From JANNVK01 sp031430435 (GTDB lineage Bacteria; Acidobacteriota; Blastocatellia; Pyrinomonadales; Pyrinomonadaceae): a stretch of DNA of 64,000 bases. A program made the position numbers and the translations under genes. Positions 37,241-45,110 of the stretch are shown here, one piece after another (position 1 is the stretch's first letter; every line of letters begins with the position of its first letter). The stretch lies in NCBI GenBank assembly GCA_031430435.1, contig JANPBM010000073.1:1-64000 (forward strand), read 5' to 3'. The notes beneath the pieces were generated by a model. The model was given only the letters and a program-made list of their open reading frames with translations. It had not been told where the DNA came from and made no database searches.

Positions 37241-37428
37241 CCTTTTTTTAAGTCCGGAGCATCAAATAACAGGTTATTACAACCGAGTTTAATTCAAAAC
37301 CAAACTAACTGCTTGCGTTAGGTCGAATTTACGCTTAAAATTCAACTTTTGTATTTGCTTTGAATTTAATTGATCGAATGTAATTTTTCAGCCCTCAATT
37401 AAGTTTCAACCAATTTGGAGGACGTTCC

Positions 37429-40032
37429 GTGAAAATCCGTTTTTTTATTATATCAATGTTTTTATTTGGAAGTTTTATTTCGGCTTCCGCTCAAACTTAT
37501 TCTGTCGTCGGACAAATTTCATCATCTAATTTCGACACCTTTGTGCGCGACATCAGCGGCAACGGCAGACTTGTCGTTTTGGAATCAAACGGCAATATTG
37601 CGACTGAAAATCCGGATAATGCCGATTTTAACCGCGAAATATTTCTTTATGATTATGCTCAACGCCGTATTTTTCAGATAACACGCACCAAAAGTTTGCT
37701 GAACGATACTGCGGTTGCTCCCGTTTTCAGCAATATCAAAATCGAGATTGAAAACCTGCGACCTTCGATCAGTAACGACGGACGTTGGATTGCGTTCACT
37801 TCAAATGCAAACGGTTCGGTTTGCACGCCGCCGTTCGGCGGTTCGACTGTTACCTGCACGCCAAGCACGGCAAATCCGGGTAATTTCGATGCAAATTCGT
37901 TCACGCCTGTTTTGCCCGCAACCGGCACCAATCCGCTGTTAAACGATTCAAATACCGAAGTTTATCTTTATAATGTGCCGGCATTGACGGCGGTAAACCT
38001 TTCCGCCGGAACAGAGCTTCCGTTGACTAATTTAGCCGGCGGAGCGTTCACGCGAGTTACAAATACACCCGCCGCCAGATTACCCGTGGCAGGTTCAACC
38101 ACCGCCCGCGCGATTGTTTCGGAAGATAACAGCGACGTTCAAATCGACGATAACGGCGAAACAACCGCGTTTGTTTCCACCCGCGATTTGGTCTTAAACG
38201 GCAATGCTTATCCGGATGCCGACAATGCCGAAATTTTTGTTTACAAACGCTCGTTGGCAACTTTCGGGCAAGTTACGACCACGCCGCGAGGCACGATTTT
38301 ATCGCCGACGTGGAATTTGAATCCTTCGATTTCAGGTAACGGCGGTCGCGTCAGTTTTGTCGCGACAAGCAATAATCCGGTACTCGGAATGACCGGCGGA
38401 AGCAATACCGGAACGGCTAAAAACGCAGAAATTTTTTACACCGATTTAACTCCGTCGGGCGTAGCGATGCCGCTGACCGCCAAACAAATCACCGTTACGA
38501 CACCGACCACGCCCGGCGACGTAACAAACATTTTCAGCGAAGGCAGACGAGTGAGCCGCGACGGACGATTTATTTCTTTTGATTCAACCGGCGAATTGGC
38601 GACTGTCGGAACACCTGCCAACAATGCTTTTATCGCCGTCTTTGTGTATGACGTAAACGCGGTTGAAACAGCCGTAACCAATAAATTCAGACAAGTCGGT
38701 TTGCGGGCAAACGCCGATGTCGGAGCAGTCCAAGGCGATGTTTTACACTTTCCGACATATTCCGATTACGATGGTTCGGGCGTTCCGCAATCTCTGGTTT
38801 TTTCATCATTGATGAATTTCAAAGCCGACGGCACAATCCCGACGGTTGCCGCCGACGGTTTGAATCCGCTGGCTTCACGCCCGACCCAAACTTATACTTA
38901 TCCGCTGAGTTCAACTCCCGCAACCGGCAGATTTACCCGTACTTCGTTACTTCCGTCGTCTATTTTCGGCATTGCCTCGCTTCAAGCCATTCCGGCAAAT
39001 TCGTCGAACAGAATCGCTTTCAGTCTGAACGGAACCGAAGTCGGTTTAGGAAACCCCGATTTTTCATCCGAAGGCTTTTATTTATTTTCGCCCGTGGTCA
39101 GACGAACTCCGAGCAACGCCAGATTATTTTTCAAAACGGGAGCATCGAGACAAAATGTGTCGATAAATCCGATAACCGATCCGACTCCGATTCCAACGCC
39201 GAGTCCGACCCCGACCGTAACGCCGACTCCGACCCCGACTCCGACTCCGACTCCGACCACAACTCCAAGCCCGACTCCGACTCCGACTCCGATTTCGCCG
39301 GGCGAAGTGCAAGGCGTTTCACCGGGAATGTTGACGCTGGTTGACATAAATATACCGTCTCCGGTTATCGTTACTGCGGGGTTTAATTTGGGTTCAAATT
39401 CGAGAAGTTCGCCGTTGCCGTTGGAAATGAACGGTGTTTCAATGACCATCGCGGGTGCGGCTTGCGGGTTGCGGGCAGTCAACGGCAGTCAAATCAGTTT
39501 TGTCGTTCCGCGCGGATTACCGGGAAATTTCCTGTATCCGATTACAATAAACTTAAACGGCACCTTGGTGACCGGGACAATCGCCGTAACACCTGCCCAA
39601 CCGGATATTTTTGCGAAAGATTTAACCGTTGCGGCTCCGTTTGGCAGAACCGCCGCCGAAAACGCGACTAATCGGGTTCCTACGCCCGAGCCGTTTTTAA
39701 TACAAACCTTAAAGCCTCATTTGAACGAAATTATAAATGGCGTGTTAGTTACCGGAACACGCTTTAAACCGACCGTTTTGCGAGTTTTTTTAACGGGTGT
39801 TGAAGGTGTTCAGAGCAGTCAGGCATCAATTCGGTTCGGCAGTCAAACAGTTATCGGAAGTATCGGCGGCGCGGTGAGAACAGACATTCCGGGCAGATAT
39901 TATCTTGATTTTTCATTGCCCGCAGCGGCTCGCGGAGCCGGCGATGTACCCGTTGTAATCTTTATCACGGTCGGCGGCACAACTTATAAAAGCCGGCTGG
40001 ATGACACTTCCACAAAAATCAGGATTCTCTGA
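37429..40032 (+). CDS. secreted beta-propeller protein with Thr-Pro linker and TIGR03437-like C-terminus
   Basis: An 867-residue exported protein starting at GTG, with GGAGG 8 bases upstream. The signal peptide ends FISASAQ. Residues about 30-570 contain WD40/TolB-like (PD40) strands, recognisable in ISNDGRWIAFTSNA, ISGNGGRVSFVAT and VSRDGRFISFDST. A linker of about 38 residues (near 585-622) consists almost only of Thr-Pro and Ser-Pro. The C-terminal 240 residues resemble the acidobacterial TIGR03437 module (LPLEMNGVSMTIAG, then QISFVVPRGLPGN, and a PDIF element). It probably acts at the cell surface or outside the cell. A terminator follows, so it is likely monocistronic. Confidence 0.78.
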   Translation: MKIRFFIISMFLFGSFISASAQTYSVVGQISSSNFDTFVRDISGNGRLVVLESNGNIATENPDNADFNREIFLYDYAQRRIFQITRTKSLLNDTAVAPVFSNIKIEIENLRPSISNDGRWIAFTSNANGSVCTPPFGGSTVTCTPSTANPGNFDANSFTPVLPATGTNPLLNDSNTEVYLYNVPALTAVNLSAGTELPLTNLAGGAFTRVTNTPAARLPVAGSTTARAIVSEDNSDVQIDDNGETTAFVSTRDLVLNGNAYPDADNAEIFVYKRSLATFGQVTTTPRGTILSPTWNLNPSISGNGGRVSFVATSNNPVLGMTGGSNTGTAKNAEIFYTDLTPSGVAMPLTAKQITVTTPTTPGDVTNIFSEGRRVSRDGRFISFDSTGELATVGTPANNAFIAVFVYDVNAVETAVTNKFRQVGLRANADVGAVQGDVLHFPTYSDYDGSGVPQSLVFSSLMNFKADGTIPTVAADGLNPLASRPTQTYTYPLSSTPATGRFTRTSLLPSSIFGIASLQAIPANSSNRIAFSLNGTEVGLGNPDFSSEGFYLFSPVVRRTPSNARLFFKTGASRQNVSINPITDPTPIPTPSPTPTVTPTPTPTPTPTPTTTPSPTPTPTPISPGEVQGVSPGMLTLVDINIPSPVIVTAGFNLGSNSRSSPLPLEMNGVSMTIAGAACGLRAVNGSQISFVVPRGLPGNFLYPITINLNGTLVTGTIAVTPAQPDIFAKDLTVAAPFGRTAAENATNRVPTPEPFLIQTLKPHLNEIINGVLVTGTRFKPTVLRVFLTGVEGVQSSQASIRFGSQTVIGSIGGAVRTDIPGRYYLDFSLPAAARGAGDVPVVIFITVGGTTYKSRLDDTSTKIRIL
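39181..39296 (+). repeat. CCGACT-type 6-bp coding repeat (Thr-Pro linker)
   Basis: A tandem array of a 6-base unit, mostly CCGACT or CCGACC, encodes the Thr-Pro linker of the propeller protein. On the opposite strand it stays open and would encode Gly-Val or Glu-Ser runs, which is a shadow effect. Copy number is likely variable through slippage. Confidence 0.8.
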
Positions 40033-40055
40033 TACATCGGTAAAGTTAAACTCAA

Positions 40056-40090
40056 CAAAGACGCAGGGGAAATTCTTTGCGTCTTTTTTG
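40056..40090 (+). terminator. intrinsic terminator after the propeller protein gene
   Basis: AAAGACGCA and TGCGTCTTT pair over 9 bases around a 12-base loop, followed by TTTTTTG. It is 25 bases past the stop codon. Confidence 0.85.
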
Positions 40091-40192
40091 TTTGAGTTTA
40101 TCTAAAACAGCAGGTAAAATCTAAAGTTATCGGATTAAAAGATTTATTTATCGACACCATTATTTTATACAGTTTATAAGGAGTTATATTTT

Positions 40193-41170
40193 ATGTCAGT
40201 AAAAGATGTCAGCACATTGCGAGTCGCCCCGAAAATTTGGCGAGACGGTGAAATGATTAACTGGGACGATGCCCGCGTTCACGTTATGACGCACGCGATT
40301 CATTACGGTTCGAGCGTTTTTGAAGGAATTCGTTGTTACGAATCAAACAAAGGTTCGGCGATTTTTCGGCTGACCGAACATATGCAACGGCTGCTTAATT
40401 CGGCAAAAGTTTATCGAATGGAAACGACTTTGACCCGCGATACTTTGTGCGATGCGGCGGTTGAAGTTGTGCGTCAAAGCGGACTTGATTCGTGTTATTT
40501 GCGTCCGATTATTTTTCGCGGTTTGAACGAAGAAAAGCCTGCGTTCGGCGTTAATCCGTTTCCGAATCCGTTGACGGCGTATATTGCCGCGTGGGATTGG
40601 GGCAAGTATTTGGGCGAAGAAGCCTTGGAAGCCGGTGTTGACGTGTGTGTTTCAAGCTGGACGCGGATTACGTCGAATTCCCTGCCGGCGGTTGCCAAAG
40701 CGGGTGCGAATTATATGAACTCGCAACTTATTAAAATGGAAGCGATTTTGAACGGTTTTCATGAAGGAATTGCCTTGGACGATCGCGGTTATGTTTCCGA
40801 AGGTTCGGGCGAAAATTTGTTTATGGTCAACGGCGGAAAACTTTATACGCCGCCGCTCGGTTCGTCCGTATTGCCCGGCATCACCCGCGATTCGATTATC
40901 CAAATTGCGCGAGAACTCGGCATCGAAGTAGTTGAAACTTCGCTCCAACGCGCTTCGCTTTATTTGGCGGACGAATTATTTTTCACGGGAACAGCCGCCG
41001 AAGTTACGCCGATTCGTACGGTTGACCGCATTACCGTCGGCGAAGGCAAACGCGGCGCCGTTACCAAACAATTACAGGATAACTTTTTTGCGATTATTCG
41101 CGGCGAACGTCCGACTCCGAATAACGCGCCGTGGTTGACTTATATCAATCCGGTTGGCGCGACGGCGTAA
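40193..41170 (+). CDS. ilvE: branched-chain amino acid aminotransferase
   Basis: A 325-residue fold-type IV PLP enzyme transferring the amino group between glutamate and the keto acids of Leu, Ile and Val. Signatures: HYGSSVFEGIRCY, LRPIIFRG, the PLP Lys in VAKAGANYMNSQL, DDRGYVSEGSGENLFMV, LPGITRDSI and EVVETSLQRASLYLADELFFTGTAAEVTPI. AAGGAG precedes the ATG by 9 bases. It is alone between a terminator and a nested hairpin, so is likely transcribed singly. Confidence 0.95.
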   Translation: MSVKDVSTLRVAPKIWRDGEMINWDDARVHVMTHAIHYGSSVFEGIRCYESNKGSAIFRLTEHMQRLLNSAKVYRMETTLTRDTLCDAAVEVVRQSGLDSCYLRPIIFRGLNEEKPAFGVNPFPNPLTAYIAAWDWGKYLGEEALEAGVDVCVSSWTRITSNSLPAVAKAGANYMNSQLIKMEAILNGFHEGIALDDRGYVSEGSGENLFMVNGGKLYTPPLGSSVLPGITRDSIIQIARELGIEVVETSLQRASLYLADELFFTGTAAEVTPIRTVDRITVGEGKRGAVTKQLQDNFFAIIRGERPTPNNAPWLTYINPVGATA

Positions 41171-41220
41171 GAGAAAAATCGCGAGTTGTTCTAAACTATC
41201 GACGTTATCGAGTTAATAAA

Positions 41221-41260
41221 TTGAAGATGCCGAAAAGATTTAATCTTGACGCATCTTCAA
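41221..41260. other. nested palindrome / hairpin between ilvE and the persulfide dioxygenase gene
   Basis: TTGAAGATGC and GCATCTTCAA are perfect 10-base complements, and AAGATT and AATCTT pair again inside. The T-run afterwards is weak (TTCTGT), so it may be a poor terminator of ilvE or an RNA-stabilising or regulatory hairpin in the leader of the next gene. Confidence 0.5.
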
Positions 41261-41305
41261 TTCTGTACAGTCAATATTGCGGATAACTTTTGGCGGCTGC
41301 TTATT

Positions 41306-42679
41306 ATGAATTTCAAACAATTTTATCTCGGCTGTTTGGCGCACGCTTCGTATTATCTCGGCTCTCAGGGCGAGTGCGCGATTATCGATCCGCAACGTGA
41401 TATTCAACAGTATTTAGACGAAGCCGCCGCCAATAACCAACAAATAAAATACATTGTCGAAACTCATTCACACGCCGATTTTGTTGGCGGACACCTTGAA
41501 CTTTCACAAAAAACAGGTGCCGAAATTGTTTACGGACAATGCGCAAAGACAGCTTTTCCGACGCACAAAGTAAAAGACGGCGATGTTTTAACGGTCGGGA
41601 AAATCACGTTGAAATTCCTTGAAACGCCCGGACACACGCCCGAAGGAATTTGTATTTTGGCGCAAACCGCCGGCGAAACCGACAAACTTTTTACGGGCGA
41701 TACACTTTTTATCGGCGATGTCGGACGACCCGATTTGATTGGCTCAAAAGGCTTTACGGCGATTCAAATGGCGGAAATGTTGTTTGATTCGTTGCACGAT
41801 AAAATTTTGCCGATGCGGGACGAAACCGAAGTTTATCCCGCCCACGGAGCAGGCAGTTTGTGCGGTAAATCTTTGTCGAAAGAAACTTGGTCAACACTCG
41901 GCAAGCAACGCCGAAACAATTACGCTTTGCAACCGATGTCAAAAGCGGAATTTGTCGAAATTGTTGCCGCAGATCAACCCGAAGTTCCCGCTTATTTTCC
42001 GCAAAGCGCGACGAAAAATCTGCAAGGCGCGGTTGCGTTGGAAGATTTACCGAAGCCGCAAATCCTTACTTCAAAACAAATTGCAAATTTTGACGGCGTT
42101 GTCATCGATGTTCGCAAAAATTTTGAATACGGCGCGTCGCATATTCCCGGTTCAATCAATATCGGACTCGGCGGACAGTTTGCGAGTTGGTCGGGCATTA
42201 TGATTCCGATTGGCGCAAGGCTGGCGATTGTTGCCGACACGAAAGACCAAGTTGACGAAGCCTTTACGCGGCTCGCGCGAGTCGGACACGAAACTGTTTC
42301 GGGTTATATTTTGTTTGACGATTACACGGGCGAGACGAAAATAATCGAACAATTATCGGTCGAAGAAGTTTCCGAATTAACGCAAACCGAGAAGTTTTTA
42401 CAGTTTATCGACGTTCGCAGAGTCGGCGAATACAACGCGGGACACGCTGTTCGGACGCGGAATTATCCGCTCGATTCGCTGGCTGAAAATTTGGATAAAC
42501 TCCATCCCGATTCAAACGCTTATATAATTTGCCAAATGGGTTATCGTTCGTCTTTGGCGACAAGTATTTTAGAAAACGCGGGTTTTACGGTTTATAACGT
42601 GACGGGCGGAACGCAAGCGTGGATAAACGCGGGTTTGCAAACCGAAGTTTCGGCGGCGGTTTCGGCAAGTTCCGAATAG
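41306..42679 (+). CDS. CstB-like persulfide dioxygenase-rhodanese fusion
   Basis: A 457-residue protein in three parts. The metallo-beta-lactamase domain (residues 1-245) has ETHSHADFVGGH, the HxHADF form usual in this subfamily, then FLETPGHTPEG and TGDTLFIGDVGRPDL. A first rhodanese domain (about 260-350) lacks an active Cys. A second (about 365-445) has it in ICQMGYRS. This is the layout of CstB, which oxidises persulfides and transfers sulfur to sulfite, giving thiosulfate during sulfide detoxification. It can also be called a rhodanese-like MBL hydrolase. The ATG at 41306 gives the normal N-terminus (MNFKQFYLGCLAHASYYLG). The next rhodanese gene starts 18 bases later. Confidence 0.87.
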   Translation: MNFKQFYLGCLAHASYYLGSQGECAIIDPQRDIQQYLDEAAANNQQIKYIVETHSHADFVGGHLELSQKTGAEIVYGQCAKTAFPTHKVKDGDVLTVGKITLKFLETPGHTPEGICILAQTAGETDKLFTGDTLFIGDVGRPDLIGSKGFTAIQMAEMLFDSLHDKILPMRDETEVYPAHGAGSLCGKSLSKETWSTLGKQRRNNYALQPMSKAEFVEIVAADQPEVPAYFPQSATKNLQGAVALEDLPKPQILTSKQIANFDGVVIDVRKNFEYGASHIPGSINIGLGGQFASWSGIMIPIGARLAIVADTKDQVDEAFTRLARVGHETVSGYILFDDYTGETKIIEQLSVEEVSELTQTEKFLQFIDVRRVGEYNAGHAVRTRNYPLDSLAENLDKLHPDSNAYIICQMGYRSSLATSILENAGFTVYNVTGGTQAWINAGLQTEVSAAVSASSE

Positions 42680-42697
42680 AACCGAAAGGAAAAAATT

Positions 42698-43078
42698 ATG
42701 AAAATTTTATCGACAATTATTTTATCGATCTTTTTATTATCGGTTGCGTGCGCCGATTTAACGGTTAAAGAAGTTTCTGTTGAGCAGGCAAAGTCTGCAA
42801 TCGCGGAACAAAAAGCACAATTTATCGATGTCCGAAGCGCGACGGAATTTAGTGCCGAACACGCCGAGAACGCGATGAGTTGTCCGCTTGATTCTTTGGA
42901 AAAAGATATTGCGAAGCTCGATAAAAATAAACCTGTTTATGTGATTTGCCAAAGCGGCAGACGCTCGAAAGATGGCGCGAAAAAACTGGAAGATGCCGGT
43001 TTCAAAGAGGTTTACAGCGTTTCGGGCGGAACAAATGATTGGAAACTGAAAGGACTGCCGACAACAAAAAGCAATTAG
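42698..43078 (+). CDS. rhodanese-like lipoprotein
   Basis: A 126-residue single-domain rhodanese. The signal peptide ends with LSVAC, a plausible lipobox with Cys18 lipidated. The domain runs IDVRSATEFSAEHAENAMSCPLDSL to the active-site loop ICQSGRRSKDGA and VYSVSGGTNDWK. It would transfer sulfane sulfur or act as a thiol switch in the periplasm. GAAAGGA precedes the ATG. Together with the CstB-like gene 18 bases upstream it forms a sulfur-handling pair. Confidence 0.87.
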   Translation: MKILSTIILSIFLLSVACADLTVKEVSVEQAKSAIAEQKAQFIDVRSATEFSAEHAENAMSCPLDSLEKDIAKLDKNKPVYVICQSGRRSKDGAKKLEDAGFKEVYSVSGGTNDWKLKGLPTTKSN

Positions 43079-43103
43079 CAACCGTCAAACTGACAACTAT
43101 TTT

Positions 43104-44219
43104 ATGAAAATCACTTTACTGTTTTCGCTCGTTTTATTCGTCAACACAATTTTTGCCCAATCGGAAACTATCAAAATCGGTGTCTTTGCCGATTACACGG
43201 GGCAAACTTCGAGTTTCGGTATTTCTTCGTTTTCGGGCATCAAAATGGCGGTCGAGGAAATTAACGCGGCGGGCGGAATCAACGGCAAAAAGCTCGAAAT
43301 TATTATCGGCGACGACGGCGGACAAACGGAAAACACAAAGATTATTGTCAAAAAACTTATCGAAGAAGACAAGGTTGATGTGTTAATCGGCGAACCTACT
43401 TCAACCGGTTCGATTATCGGCGCAAACATTGCCCAACTTGCGAAAGTGCCGATGATTACGCCGTCGGGAACGAATCCGAAGATTACCGAAGTCGGCGATT
43501 TTATCTTTCGGGCGTGTTTTGTTGATTCCGTGCAAGGCGAAGTGATGGCGAAATATGCGTTTGAAACGTTGAAGTTAAAACGAGTTTCAATGTTGGTCGA
43601 TTTCGGTTCGGATTACAGCAAAGGTTTGGCGGACAGTTTTACGCAATCGTTCAAAAAACTTGGCGGAAGCGTAGTTTCGCGGACATTTTACAGCGGCAAC
43701 GATGAAGAATTCGGTTCGCAACTCGCCGCCATCCGCCGCGTCAAACCGCAAGCGATTTACATTCCGGGTTATTACACGCAAATCGGCGAAATTGCCCGCG
43801 AAGTTCGCGCCAACCGAATGAAAGTTACGCTTTTGGGCGGCGACGGTTGGGATTCGCCGACACTTTTTGAACTCGGCGGCTCAACGCTTGACAATTCGTT
43901 TATAACCAACAATTTTGCCACCACAATTCCGCTTGAGAACGTAAAAACATTTGTCGCAGGTTACAAAAAGCTCTACAATCTCGATCCTGATTCGTTCGCC
44001 GCACTCGGCTACGATTCGGCAAACTTGCTCGCGGACGCACTGAAACGCACAAACTCGACCGACAAACAAAAACTCCGCGACACACTCGCCGCCACTAAAA
44101 ACTTTCAAGGAATCACAGGCAAAATAACCTTTGACGCAAACCGCAATCCGCGAAAATCCGTGTATATTTTGAAGATTGCAGATGGCAAGTTTGTTTATAA
44201 TTCAACGATTGAGAATTGA
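43104..44219 (+). CDS. LivK-like ABC transporter substrate-binding protein
   Basis: A 371-residue periplasmic protein with a Sec signal (residues 1-18, ending TIFAQ). It belongs to the type I binding-protein fold of LivJ/LivK and amide receptors: IKIGVFADYTGQTSSFGISSFSGIKMAVEEINAAGGINGKKLEI, then GSIIGANIAQLAKVPMITPSGTNP and AAIRRVKPQAIYIPGYY. The ligand is probably a branched-chain or other amino acid. No livHMGF permease or ATPase genes lie nearby, so it may serve a distant transporter. It starts 26 bases after the rhodanese gene without a good ribosome binding site. A small mobile element abuts its stop codon. Confidence 0.9.
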   Translation: MKITLLFSLVLFVNTIFAQSETIKIGVFADYTGQTSSFGISSFSGIKMAVEEINAAGGINGKKLEIIIGDDGGQTENTKIIVKKLIEEDKVDVLIGEPTSTGSIIGANIAQLAKVPMITPSGTNPKITEVGDFIFRACFVDSVQGEVMAKYAFETLKLKRVSMLVDFGSDYSKGLADSFTQSFKKLGGSVVSRTFYSGNDEEFGSQLAAIRRVKPQAIYIPGYYTQIGEIAREVRANRMKVTLLGGDGWDSPTLFELGGSTLDNSFITNNFATTIPLENVKTFVAGYKKLYNLDPDSFAALGYDSANLLADALKRTNSTDKQKLRDTLAATKNFQGITGKITFDANRNPRKSVYILKIADGKFVYNSTIEN

Positions 44220-44585
44220 TATAAGTCTTTAGCCCGCTTAGTGGGCGATAGCGTATAGCCCAAGCGTTAGCTATGGGAATAAGTAAATTTGAATAAGCTA
44301 TCGTGATTGCGACAGATAAATTGGGTTTCTGCCGCCCGTTTTCACGGGCTTAAATGGTGTTTTCAAAGCCAATAGCTATACCAAACGGGAATTGGTTTGC
44401 GAAAACAGTTGCAGCAAAGTACAACAAACTTCAGTTTGTTGCGGCATTTAATATAATTCAAGCTCAAGTTTATGACAAGCTGAAGCGTGTCGTACTTTCG
44501 CAAACCAATTCCTTTCGGGTATAACGCTATGGGCTACACGCTGTCGCCGTTTTCAACGGCTAAGAGTAAATTCTTCGTAACATAA
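44217..44585 (+). mobile_element. non-autonomous element family C, copy 1, split by a family A insertion
   Basis: This copy aligns along its length with the reverse complement of the element at 50859-51089: shared blocks include TAGCCCGC..AG.GGG, TAGCGTATAGCCCA, GAATA-GTAAATTT, AGCTATCGT-GATTGCGACAGA, CCCGT-TCACGGGCTT and CGCCGTTT-CAACGGCTAA. The right end TTCGTAACATAA is a decayed form of the 12-base terminal repeat. The left end TGAT coincides with the stop codon of the binding-protein gene. A 143-bp family A element interrupts it at 44379. No coding capacity. Confidence 0.75.
44379..44521 (+). mobile_element. non-autonomous element family A (MITE-like), copy 1, inserted in element C
   Basis: The ends are imperfect inverted repeats of about 26 bases (TACCAAACGGGAATTGGTTT left; the complement of AAACCAATTCCTTTCGGGTA right). 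TA dinucleotides flank both ends, consistent with a TA target duplication of the Tc1/IS630 kind. Inside is a second inverted pair, AAAGTACAACA near the left and TGTCGTACTTT near the right. The flanks continue as two halves of element C, so this is an insertion and not a chance structure. No transposase is encoded. Confidence 0.75.
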
Positions 44586-44634
44586 GATTTAACCGATTCA
44601 CCTTTAGACTATTTCACCGAACAGTTTAAGCGGT

Positions 44635-44900
44635 ACAGGGCTTTCCTAAAACAGTAAAAAGAAAAATCAGTTAAGTCTTTGTCGCGTAGCGACTTAATGA
44701 ATTTAGCCGTGTCTTTTAAGGCACGGTTAAATTTGGCAATTTGTTTTCATCGCGTCAGCGATGACTGAACTCTCCGTTAATTTTCAATTGTCGCTAACGC
44801 GACAACAACTATTTGTTTTGCATTCCGTGCAATAAATTACACGGCTAAATTCATTTTATCGCTACGCGATACCAAAGGAATTTTTATAGGAAAGCCCTAT
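44635..44900. mobile_element. composite inverted-repeat element (family D)
   Basis: The ends AGGGCTTTCCTA (44637-44648) and TAGGAAAGCCCT (44887-44898) are perfect 12-base inverted repeats. Nested inside are GTCGCGTAGCGA against TCGCTACGCGAT, and AATTTAGCCGTGT against ACACGGCTAAATT, so the single strand would fold into one long hairpin. It has no coding capacity. Target duplications are not evident. It looks like a MITE or a structured repeat. Confidence 0.65.
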
Positions 44901-44935
44901 AAATCGATATAATAAACACAAATATTTTCCACGCT

Positions 44936-44968
44936 AAAGTCTGTAATTTACAGGCTTTTTTGTTTTGG
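44936..44968 (+). terminator. possible intrinsic terminator in the 44-45 kb gap
   Basis: AAAGTCTGTAA can pair with TTACAGGCTTT (one T-G wobble) and is followed by TTTTTTGTTTT. No gene directly upstream needs it, so it may insulate the next gene from read-through out of the mobile repeats. Confidence 0.4.
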
Positions 44969-45110
44969 CGAAAAATAATTTGAAAAAAAGTGAAAAAAGT
45001 TTGTAATTTTTCGCGCATTTTTTTCATTAACATATAGAAAGATAAAATTTGCGGGTTGTTTTTAGTTTGATTCGGCGTTTTGTCTTTCAAATAAAAAAGG
45101 AGATACCCTA

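Noticed and set aside
39078..39482. Minus-strand Gly-Val and Glu-Ser repeat proteins opposite the Thr-Pro linker
   Set aside because: Antisense shadow of the 6-bp coding repeat in the propeller protein.
41400..41480. HxHADF instead of HxHxDH suggested a broken metal site in the MBL domain
   Set aside because: HxHADF is the usual form in CstB-like rhodanese-MBL proteins.
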